Shown here: positions 55,251-64,000 of the stretch, piece after piece | How positions within the stretch are numbered: position 1 is the first letter of the stretch | How the letters are laid out: every line of letters begins with the position of its first letter | Assembly (NCBI GenBank): GCA_021397845.1 | Contig: CM038048.1 | Location: 30,068,727-30,132,726 of the forward strand | Length of the DNA stretch: 64,000 nt | DNA from: Areca catechu | Taxonomy: Eukaryota > Streptophyta > Magnoliopsida > Arecales > Arecaceae | Reading direction: 5' to 3' | Notes under the pieces: model-generated | The model's database searches: none | Seen by the model: only the letters and a program-made list of their open reading frames with translations | Told to the model about the DNA's origin: nothing | Made by a program: the position numbers and the translations under genes

Positions 55251-57139
55251 CTACTCACTATCAGATTCTTCCTTAGGTACATTGGTAGGCATACTAGCAC
55301 CATACCAAGAAGTAGGTCTAGGAGGTCTACTAAAAGATGCATGAGGTGGAGGTGCTCTAGGATGGTGAGAAGTGGTAGGACCCCTAGAAGAAATAAGAGA
55401 AGGATCATAAAGAGGTCTAGTCCTAGCAATGATCTCCAAGGATCTAACAGTGCCATATATTGAAACCATCTCCATCTAGATTGAACCAAGTTGCTATTCC
55501 ATGTCCTTAAGGCTTGTAGGTACCTTGTGCACAGCCTCTTTCATTTCACCAATTTTATTTTGCATTGATATAAGTTCAGAAACTTGGACATTAACAAAAG
55601 CTTCAGCAGATCCTCTAAGTCTTCCAAGTTCTGACCTGATAATCCCAATGCCTCATGTGTAGTCATCTGCCATTTGTCTTGTCTCTGTAATTGTTCCTAA
55701 TGTGCATTTGGCTTCATTCAATTCAGTTCTATACTCATTTAATGTTGCATTAACTAAATTCTTTATGCCTTCAGAACTAGAAGATATAAGGTCTAGGATA
55801 GGTTGAAGTTCCACTTGAGGTGCAGATCTTAAGGTTTCTATTGCTTCAACCTTTCCTTGCAAATTTGTAACATGTTCTTCTAGTTGAGACAGTCTACTAT
55901 CCACTGACTATTTTAGATCACCAAAAAGTGAAGTGATAGTCCCTGTCAGTGTATCAGTCAAAGTCTTCATTTGATCTTCAATTTGACTTTGGATATTTGG
56001 AGTATGTGAAGCTGCAGGAGTGAAGTGTGGTAAAGGTATATCAGCTGTAGGCAAATCAAATTCAGGTGCAAGCATATCAAGATCAGGAAAAGGTACATCA
56101 GTCTCTTCAAAAGTGGTAGCGGGTTCAGGTGTGAAAGATACTTGTTCAGGTGCAGGTGCAGTAGATGTTCTAGCTTCAACTATAGCAGTGTCAGCAGGTT
56201 CTTCATTTTCTTCTTCTTCTTCTTCACTGCTTGAACTACCTATTGCCCTGACAATGGTTCCTTTCTTTCTCCAAACACCTTCAACTTGAATGTAACCTAT
56301 TCTTTCTAGTGACTTGGAGGTGTAGACATCAGTATGGTGCTGTTCAACTCCATCTTCACCTTCCAAATTCACTCTTTGAGACTTGAATAGCAGGGTTAGC
56401 ATCATTCCATAAGGTAAGCAAGACTTGACCTTTCTAACAGTCTCCTTCATTTGCATAATAATAATATGAGATAGATTTATAGGAGTCTTTTCCATGATAT
56501 GTTCCATAAGGCACAGGTCCTTCTCACTTACCCAATCAAACCTTCCAGTCATTTGCAAAAAGATTCTACAAATGAAATTATGTAACAATCTCATTTCAAG
56601 AGATAAAGTGTTGGCAACGACTGTTCCAATCCCACTGACATCTTCCTTGTTTAGAATAGTTCTCAAGGCTTTTTCTCTATCTTGAATTACTAAGAATTTC
56701 ACCCCATCAATAGGTAAATCCAATAGGTTGTGTAGAACATCTTCATTGAAAATAACTCTTCTTCCTTTAACTGTAGATTCTACATGATATTTGTACCCAA
56801 TCTCAAATTTTCATAAAAATTCCTAACAAGAAAGGGGTAGGTCTTTTCATTTAGGGAGCAAAACATCCTCCAACCTTGATCTTCAATCAAATCACCAATT
56901 TTTAACCCAATCTCCTTAATAAATTCAAAGTTAATGCGATGGCCAAAGGTTACCGGTCTTGTGGACATTGAAGGGATTTGGCTTGGAGCATTGGGAGCAG
57001 CCCTTGCAGGTTCTTCCACAAGTTCTTCACTATGAACAGTGGCAGTCGGCTCTTCTTGACATCTCTTAGTTCTTCTTTCTCTTTCCACGGATGGAGCGGC
57101 TCGCAAGGAGCATTTCCCGGTAGCACGTTTTGGAGCCAT
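55251..57139 (-). pseudogene. Third ORF of element G, resembling the 'putative plant transposon protein' family
   Basis: The start is the ATG at 57139 (MAPKRATGKC, basic and NLS-like, with ERERRTKRC). One single-base frameshift near 56790 and four in-frame stops, at about 55908, 55653, 55500 and 55480, fit CAG-to-TAG or CGA-to-TGA changes. The original protein had about 630 residues. Residues 75-260 (YPFLVRNFYENLR, KGRRVIFNEDVL, LLHNFICRIFLQ, LSHIIIMQM) resemble the plant domain I know as PF20167. Then come an acidic run (SSSSEEEEEENEE), a Pro/Thr-rich linker, a coiled coil (SRLSQLEEHVTNLQGKVEAI) and a Pro/Arg/Ser tail ending KEESDSE. I see no signal peptide or transmembrane segment, so it does not look like an envelope despite its position. 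Confidence 0.7.
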
Positions 57140-57674
57140 TGCTAGGAAAGAGGAAGAGATGAGAGATTGGAGAGCTTAGAAGGGAGAGAGGAGTTTTTGG
57201 AATATGATTAGGAGAGGAACGAATCGTTAGAAAATTGAAATGGAGGTTAGAAAGCTCGGAATGGGGTCTACGCCCCAAAATAAAAAACTTAGGCATGATA
57301 ATCCAGTCGACTCGAAAAAGCCCTAGAGAGGCTCGAGCCGGCTAGGCCAGAACTCTCCCAAAACACATAGAGAATCTAGTCAACTCAAAAAAGCTCGAGC
57401 CGGCTAAGCCAGAACTCGTTCAAAACATGCAAAAAATCTAGTCAACTCAGTTTAAAAATCAGTCGACTCGAACAGAGAAATCAGGGTTTTGGAAATTTCG
57501 ATCACAATTCTGAGAGATTTTGGAGAAAATTTCTAAGGAAAGTTAGGTTCTATGATAGAGAATGAAATCAGGAGGTTCTCTAGATGATGTTTCCTTAAAT
57601 TTGAAGAAATTAGGTTAGAGAATTTAAAAGGGATCGCAAAGTCCTAATTCACTCCTAATTAGTTCAAATATGTC
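57140..57674 (-). promoter_or_regulatory. Spacer before the third ORF with LTR-like motifs
   Basis: Between the end of pol and the third ORF, 57297-57480 contains GAGCCGGCTAGGCC, CAGTCGACTCG and TAGTCAACTCA variants, six or more, of the same type as the LTR cluster. They stop about 160 bp before the ATG. The sequence closer to the ORF is AT-rich with no clear TATA. A possible internal promoter, or a leftover of an old LTR-derived duplication. Confidence 0.4.
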
Positions 57675-59110
57675 TTAAATAAGTGTCTTAGTAAATATAT
57701 CAGCTAATTGATCTTTAGTAGGAACAAAATCAAGCACTATGTCACCATTTGAAACATGATCTCTAATAAAATGATGTCTAATTTCAATGTACTTGGTTCT
57801 AGAGTGTTGAATTGGATTCTTTGTCAAATTGATAGCACTTGTGTTATCACATTTAATTGGAATTTTAGATTGTGATATACCAAAATCTTCTAGTTGTTGT
57901 TTAATCCATAACACTTGAGTACAACAACTACTAGCAGCCACGTACTCTGTCTCAGCAGTGGACAAGGCTACAGAGTTTTGCTTCTTACAGTGCCATGAAA
58001 TTAAATTCAACCCTAGAAAGTGGCATGTATCGCTAGTACTTTTTCTATCTATTTTACTACCAGCATAGTCAGCATCAGAGAATCCAATCAAATTCAGGGT
58101 AGAATATTTAGAATACCAAATTCTTAAATTACTTGTTCCTTTCAAATATTTAATTATTCTCTTAACAGCAAGCATATGTGTTTCTTTTGGTGATGATTGA
58201 AATCTAGCACATACACATACACTATATAATATGTCAGGTCTACTTGTAGTTAATACAATAAGGATCTGATCATATCTTTATATAGCTTTTGGTCAACATT
58301 GGATCCATTTTCATCTTTGTCCAATCTACAAGCTGGGCTTATGGGTGTGCTCATTGATTTGCTACTCTCCATACCAAACTTTTTGATGATTTCTTTGATG
58401 TATTTGGCTTGGTTGAAAAAGATGCCTTCCTTTGTTTGTTTTACTTGAAGTCTAAGGAAGTAGTTTAGTTCGCCCATTATGCTCATTTTAAATTCTCCCT
58501 GCATAAGCTTAGTAAATTCTTTACATAGAGATTCATTAGTTGCACCAAAAATGATATCATCAACATATATTTGTATGACTAAGATATCATTATTCTTCTT
58601 TTAGATAAATAAGGTTTTGTCTACATTTTCTCTTGAAAAATCATTTTCAATTAAGAAAGTGCTAAGTCTATCGTACTAGGCTTTAGGTGCTTGTTTCAAA
58701 CCATACAATGCTTTGTTTAATTTAAATACGTGGTTTGGAAAAGTGTGATTTTCAAAACCTGGTGGTTGTTCCACAAAAACTTGTTCAGAGATAAAACCAT
58801 TAAGAAATGCACTCTTTATATCCATTTAAAAAAGTTTGAAATTCATGTAGTAAGCAAATGCAAGTAGTAGTCTAATGGCTTTTAGTCTTGCTACAGGTGC
58901 ATAAGTTTCATCAAAATCAATATCTTTTTCTTGGTTATATCCCTTAGCTACTAATCTAGCTTTGTTTCTTATTATGTTTCCCTGTTCATCTAATTTATTC
59001 CTATAGACCCATTTGGTTCCTATTATTGGATGGTCAGTAGATCTATCTACAAGTGTCCATACCCTATTCCTTTCAAACTGGTTTAATTCTTTATGCATTG
59101 CCATCATCCA
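57675..59110 (-). pseudogene. Element G reverse transcriptase and RNase H
   Basis: RT runs from NRVWTLVDRSTDHP through KWVYRNKLDEQG and KARLVAKGYNQ to the catalytic YVDD (58567-58556, IYVDDIIFGATNESL). After a single-base frameshift near 58250 the connection and RNase H domains follow in the frame 58175-57675. RNase H residues are present: GFSDADYAG, STAETEYVA, KCDNTSAI and the terminal KYIEIRHHFIRD, ending FTKTLI. Stops: F-stop-MDIKSAF (CAA expected), KA-stop-YDRL (TGG expected), FI-stop-KKN. Otherwise full length for the family. Confidence 0.9.
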
Positions 59111-60710
59111 GTTTGGGTCAGTCTTAGCTTCTTCTAGGCTATGGGGTTCTATTTGTGATACAAAGGCTAGGTAATCATGTGCATCCTTATGTGCAGACCT
59201 AGTCCTAACACCATGTGAAGGATCTCCTATGATTAATTCTTTAAGGTGAGATGTAACATACCTCCAGTCCCTCGGTAGATCGGTGTGATCCTTACTTACT
59301 ATTACTTCTCCATCTTGAGTATCTTTATCTTTAATGCTCAAGTTATCAATTCCTTTTTGCAATGTACCTGCATCATTATCTATGCACTCTTCTTGTCTAG
59401 AAGGTGTAGGGTTAATTTCAATAAATACAACATGTATTGACTCTTCAACAGTAAGAGTCCTTTTATTAAAAATCCGATATGCTTTGCTATGTAATGAGTA
59501 ACCTAGGAAAATTGCATCATCAGCTTTAGAGTCAAATTTTCCTAAATTATCTTTTCCATTGTTATGCATAAAGCATTTGCATCCAAACACATGAAAATAA
59601 TTGATATTGGGTTTTTTATCATTCCAAAGCTCATAGTTTTTTTTTAAAAAATAGGATGGATCAAAACGTGATTTAAAATATAGCATGCAGTGTTCATCGC
59701 TTCTGCCCAAAAGTACTTTGGAAGATTGCCTTCGCACAATATTATGCGAGCCATTTCTTCCAATATCCTATTTTTCCTCTCTACAACACCATTTTGTTGA
59801 GGTATTCTAGGAGAGGAGAAGTTGTGATCAATGCCAAATTCAGTACAATAATCTTTAAATAATTGATTTTCAAATTCAGTTCCATGATCACTTCTAATTG
59901 AAATTAAAGATAAGTTCTTTTGATTTGAAACCTTTTTATGGAATTTTCTGAAAACATGAAAAGTCTCATTTTTTGAAGCAATAAACAAAATCCAAGTAAA
60001 TCTTGAAAAATCATCTACTATCACAAGAGCATATTTCATACCTCCTCGGCTTGTGATCCTAGTAGGTCCGAAAAGATCCATGTGAAGTAGTTCAAGTGGT
60101 CTTGTTGTAGAAACTATATTCTTTGATTTAAAACTTTCCCTGGTTTGTTTACCCATTTGGCATGCATCACGAACATGATCAAAATCAACTTTAAACTTAG
60201 GCATGCCTCTAACAAGATCTTTAGAAATCAATTTGGCAATAGTATGCATGGTAGCATGACCTAGTCATCTATGCCATAGTAAACACGACTCTTTGGTCTT
60301 AGCATTCATTGCAACTAGACTGGGGCTACTTGACATGGCAAGATTATTAAGATCTACCACATAGATATTCCCAAGTCTATGTCCAATGAACTTATTGCTA
60401 GAATCTAAAGAGTTAGTTACTATATACATAGATGATTCAAAGACAACCTTGAAGCCTTTATCACATAATTAACTTATGCTTAAGAGATTATGCTTCAAAT
60501 TGTCTACTAGCAAAACATTTTCAATAAAAGTGAAGGGAGTTATTTTGATCTTACCAATACCGATTATTCTCCCTTTGCCATTGTCTCCAAAGGTGACCAT
60601 GCCTCCTTTCATTTCAAGGGTGATAAACTAGTCCTTGTCACCCGTCATATGTCTTGAGCAGCCACTATCTAAGTACCATCTTTTCTTCAACTTTTGGGCT
60701 GCAAGACATT
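59111..60710 (-). pseudogene. Element G protease and integrase
   Basis: Protease: WYLDSGCSRHMTGD with the D-S-G triad at 60669-60661, then a Gln-to-stop. GAG-pre-integrase (60310-60140): LLWHR-stop-LGHATMH, the stop (60265-60267) fitting CGA to TGA, then ACQMGKQ. Integrase core: Asp in LLHMDLFGP, Asp in IRSDHGTEFEN, Glu in PQQNGVVERKNRI, all intact (60150-59760). A frameshift at about 59650-59735 separates the frame 60249-59644 from 59737-58826. The latter holds the integrase tail (YELWNDKKPNINYFHVFGC) and the linker into RT. Confidence 0.9.
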
Positions 60711-60722
60711 CCTGCAAAATAA

Positions 60723-62618
60723 TTAATGAATTCTTTTAGGTACCCAAGCTACCTTGGGTCCTTGCAGGTCAGCAGAGGTGGTTCCTTTGGGAACCCAAAT
60801 TTTTCTTACATTCTTATGGACATTTCTAGAATTATTGCAATCAAAAGCTTTATGTCCTATTCTTTTGCAAACATGGCATACAACTTTAGAGTTTTTAGTA
60901 AAAGCAGAATTAGAAGTTCTAAAAGTTGATGCAATTGATGCAGATTTTGAACCTTTTGAAATATAAGCATTTTTGCTCAAGTTTTTAGGAATATACAATA
61001 AAGATTTTGAAGTCGAAATAGTTTTTGGTCCGGCCGAAGCTTTTTGTGATAAAATATTTTGAACAGGTACTTTAGATTTCATAAAAGTAGTTGCTGAAAT
61101 TCCATTCATAATAGAAGTTTTAAAACCAATTCCAACTTTGTTTCCTGAAATCCGTTGTTTTTTTAAAATTAACTCAAGCTTATTTGAAGACAAAGTAAGT
61201 TTTTCAACCAATGGCTTGAGTTTTGTAACCTCCTTTTTCAGTTCAACATTTTCAGTAAACAAATCATTGTTCTTCTTTTCACGTAAGAGATTTTCATTTT
61301 TCAGCTTTTCTATTCTTTCAGAAAAGTCATGCAGTTCTTTTTGTAATAAATGGTTATTTTTTGAAATTTCATTTTTCTGTTTGAGTAAAGAGTCATTCAT
61401 ATTTTTCAATGATTTTATCTTTACTCCAACTTTCTTAAATTCAGATAATAGATCATAAAATACAGAATTTAATTCGTCAAATATAAATTTAGTGCAATTG
61501 CTAGGGGATGTTACCTCATCTTTGAGACCCATTAAACATAGATTTGCAGTCTTGGTGGTCTCTTCTTCTTCAGACGAAGATGATTCTTCACTATTGCTCC
61601 ATGTGGCGACCATGGCTTTCTTCTTCTTTTTCTATCTGAAGGATTTCTTCAATAGAGGACAGTCTAGACAAATGTACCCCAGCTTCTTGCATTCATAGCA
61701 TGTGAGGACTACCTCTTTATCTTTCTCTCTGTCCTTTTTTTTTTCTTTTCCATAATCCTTCCTATGAAATTTCTGGTTGAGTCTTCCTTTCTTCCTTTCC
61801 ATGAACTTTCTGAATCTCCTCACAACCATTGCGATATCATCGTCTTCTAGGTCATCATTAGAGGAGGTGCTTTCTTCTTCAGACTCTTCATCATCCCTCT
61901 TTGATTCGGTAGCAGCTCTGAAGGCTATAGTTTTCTTTTTCTTCTGTTCGTCTTTAGTTCTGTGCTGCATAGTCAGCTCGTGGGTGATGAGTGATCCTAG
62001 TAGTTCATCTAGTAGTAATGTGTTGAGATCTTTGGCCTCATGGATTGCTGTCACTTTGGGATCCCACTTGTCAGGTAAAGAACGAAGTATCTTATGAACT
62101 AGATCAGCATTTGAGTATACCTTGCCAAGACTCTTCAAACCATTAATAATATCTGTAAATCTAGAGAACATGGCAGAAATTATTTCAGAAGGTTCCATTT
62201 TAAACAGTTCATAGTTGTGAAATAAAAGATTTATCTTTGAGGTTATCACTTGGGAAGTTCCCTCATGGGTCACTTCGAGTTTGTCCCAGATTTCCTTTGC
62301 TGAAGAGCAAGTGGAAATTCGGTTGAACTCATTTGCATCCAAAGCACAGTATAGTAAATTCATTGCTTTGGCATTCAATTCTCCAATTTTCATGTCATGA
62401 TCATCCCAGTCCTTTTCAGGCTTAGGGATGTCCATGCCATCAACTTTGATCGCGGGAATGTGTGGCCCTTTTAAGATGACCTTCCATAATTGGAAATCTA
62501 TAGCTTGAATGTAAATTTTCATTCGTGCTTTTCAATAAGAGTAATTAGTGCTTGTGAATAGTGGAGGTCTATTTGTTGACTGGCCTTTAGCCAAGGATGT
62601 ACTCATGGGATGAGCCAT
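60723..62618 (-). pseudogene. Element G gag with coiled coil and two zinc knuckles
   Basis: The start is the ATG at 62618 (MAHPMSTSLAKGQ), 30 bases after the PBS. Codon 29 is TGA (62534-62532) where Trp is conserved (YSYWKAR), and one TAG lies at 61631-61629; otherwise the frame is open for 632 codons. It has a UBN2-type capsid (LYCALDANEFNRIS, LEVTHEGT), an acidic/Lys-rich linker and a first knuckle CYECKKLGYICLDC (His to Tyr). Then come the acidic NSEESSSSEEEE, a long Lys/Glu/Leu/Asn coiled coil (about 61480-61170) and a second, intact knuckle CHVCKRIGHKAFDC (about 60879-60837). It ends with WVPKG and AWVPKRIH, leading into protease. Confidence 0.9.
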
Positions 62619-62647
62619 CAATCTTTACTCAAGTAATCAGAAACACT

Positions 62648-62659
62648 GCTCTGATACCA
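62648..62659 (-). promoter_or_regulatory. Element G primer binding site
   Basis: The minus strand reads TGGTATCAGAGC, a perfect tRNA-Met type PBS, two bases from the 5' LTR end at 62662. Confidence 0.95.
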
Positions 62660-62661
62660 GC

Positions 62662-64000
62662 TGTTGCCTAGGTGGCTTTTCCCAAGAGGGGGGTGAATTG
62701 GGAATTACAAAATTTCTTACAAATATGTGTACAAGTAATTCCTTTTAGTGGTTGAGTGTTGTGTTAATCAGAGTATAAGTGCAGAAGCTGAAAAGTAAAT
62801 AGAGCACAACACAAACAAAACAACTTTAGAGTGGTTCGGAGCAACCCAGCTCCTACGTCCACTATCCAAGTTCACCACTCGGGATTTCCACTATATCCCC
62901 AAAATCGGAATATAGTTGGATTGTTTTACAGGCTCACAATCCCAACCTCTATACTTTGGATTTTAAACCGGGCTCACCAAAGAAACCCACACTAGGTTTT
63001 CACAGCTCACCTATAACCTCTACACTTTGGTTTTCAGTAGGCTCACCAAAGAAACCTATTTGGTTTTTACAATCGGGCTCACCAATAACCCAAGTATTCT
63101 AAGAATAGAATAAAAAAGCAACAGAAATGACAAACTAGGTTGTCTGGTGGTTGCTGATGCAGCTCGAGTGAAGCTCAATTGAATTCTCTTTAATGCACTT
63201 CAATGGCTTTCTTGCTTTCCTTAAAAGTTGCTTCAAGCTTCTGATAGGAGTTGGTGAAGGCTTGAAGGCTGACTTCAAAGCTCAAGTGCTCTCTCTTCTT
63301 ACTTCAATAAATGTTCAATAAATGTTCAACAACTCATTAGTCTCTCTAAGGATATTCTCATACCCCATTTATAGAGACTTCAATTGCCTTCCCTTGATTA
63401 TGAACGTTGTAGACCGTTAGGAGATGACAGGTTATCGTTGGAGCACTTTTGGATTTCAAAATCAAAAACTGGAACTAGCCGTTGGAAGTGACCCCATCAT
63501 TCCTGTCTGCTCGGACATTCTTCGAGTCAGCTTGGATCAGGTTCGGGTCGACTGGGTTGAAAACCAGTCGGTTAGGTTCCACAGTTGAGAAAATAGTTCA
63601 CTCTGGATGAGTCGGCTAGGATGAAATCCAGTCGGCTCGGATCCTTGAGATTCTCATAATATTTTCAACTAAGTTCTGGACGAGTCGGCTAGGCTAAAAT
63701 CTAGTCAGCTCGGATCCCTGAGGTTCTCAGAACATTCTCAACCAAGTTCTGGATGAGTCGGCTGGGACTTGGTGCCAGTCGGCTGGGTTGGCATGCCAGA
63801 GATCTTATTTCTTGTGTCGGTGCCAGAGTCGGCTGGTTCATCTATCCAGTCGGCTCGAGATTGGTTCTACACTCAGACCAATTTCAATTTTCAAGAACTC
63901 ACAAGCAAAGCTTTGAAGACTTCCTTAAGATCTTCTTACACCAAAATCAAGAAAAATTGAATCTTGAAACCTAGTAGAAGCAACCCTTTATATTTGATTT
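62662..64000 (-). repeat. Element G 5' LTR, incomplete at the window edge
   Basis: 1339 of about 1549 bp are present. They correspond to 52935-54280 of the 3' LTR, with a few per cent difference and small indels. It includes the TATA box (63367-63374) and the motif cluster. About 200 bp and the outer TSD lie beyond base 64000. Confidence 0.92.

Larger units (their letters stand above)
52935..64000 (-). mobile_element. Element G: SIRE/Maximus-like Ty1-copia with a third ORF, 5' LTR cut by window
   Basis: Minus orientation: 5' LTR (beyond 64000 to 62662), PBS 62659-62648, gag 62618-60723, protease, integrase, RT and RNase H to 57675, third ORF 57139-55251, multi-PPT region, 3' LTR 54483-52935. 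It is the best-preserved element in the window. Catalytic residues of protease, integrase, RT and RNase H are all present, and damage is limited to about a dozen stops plus a few single-base frameshifts. The length would be about 11.3 kb. The right TSD is outside the window. Confidence 0.92.

Noticed and set aside
55251..57139. Retroviral-type envelope gene in element G
   Set aside because: No signal peptide, transmembrane helix or clustered cysteines seen. The sequence fits a soluble protein with an acidic region and a coiled coil.
61138..61458. Phe/Ser-rich plus-strand frame with apparent membrane character
   Set aside because: Antisense of the Lys/Glu-rich coiled coil of G's gag; Phe and Ser arise from reverse-complement Lys and Glu codons.
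1..64000. Host protein-coding genes, tRNAs or rRNA
   Set aside because: No intact non-transposon frame, intron-exon pattern, tRNA cloverleaf or rRNA sequence was recognised on either strand.

Overview
This window looks like plant nuclear DNA, most likely repeat-dense heterochromatin of a monocot with a large genome. A palm is my guess, at low confidence. I find no intact host gene, tRNA, rRNA or CRISPR. Nearly every base belongs to LTR retrotransposons or their fragments. They are recognised from TG...CA termini, tRNA-type primer binding sites (PBS), polypurine tracts (PPT), 5-bp target-site duplications (TSD) and gag/pol reading frames broken by stops and frameshifts.

Layout. (1) 1-4268: minus-strand SIRE/Maximus-like Ty1-copia, cut by the left edge. 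(2) An old Ty1-copia 'host' element, D, on the plus strand, survives in pieces at 4269-5993 (gag, protease, integrase), about 19740-21249 (RT, RNase H), 32338-34455 and 44266-44315 (LTR). (3) D is split by insertions: an LTR at 5994-6707; an Athila/Tat-like element E1 (6708-16712) carrying a non-autonomous element A (12347-15448) at its PPT/3' LTR junction; a truncated minus-strand Ty3/gypsy element (16713-about 19700); a second Athila/Tat-like element E2 (21250-32333), itself carrying a pol-less copia derivative F (28500-31920) in its 3' LTR; and a structurally complete Ty1-copia element C (34456-44260). (4) 44590-48452: a C-family LTR fragment split by non-autonomous element B (45045-47683). 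(5) 48453-51139: 3' end and 3' LTR of a plus-strand SIRE-like element. (6) 51140-52934: poorly recognised retroelement remains. (7) 52935-64000: a nearly complete minus-strand SIRE-like element G with gag, pol and a third ORF of about 630 codons. Its 5' LTR runs off the right edge.

TSDs confirm several nestings: A in E1 (GGGTT), E2 in D (GAGTT), B in a C-type LTR (AATCA), C in D (CGGAC/CAGAC) and F in E2 (TTCTT/TTCTC). Most stops in G's pol and third ORF are what C-to-T or G-to-A change at Gln, Arg or Trp codons would give, as expected for methylated, silenced repeats.

The most notable observations are: the third ORF of G, which resembles the 'putative plant transposon protein' family rather than an envelope; a repeated near-palindromic motif just upstream of the TATA box in three separate SIRE-type LTRs, with related copies just upstream of the third ORF; an RT deletion shared by E1 and E2, implying trans-mobilised derivatives; and element A, whose 1.46-kb LTRs flank only 175 bp.
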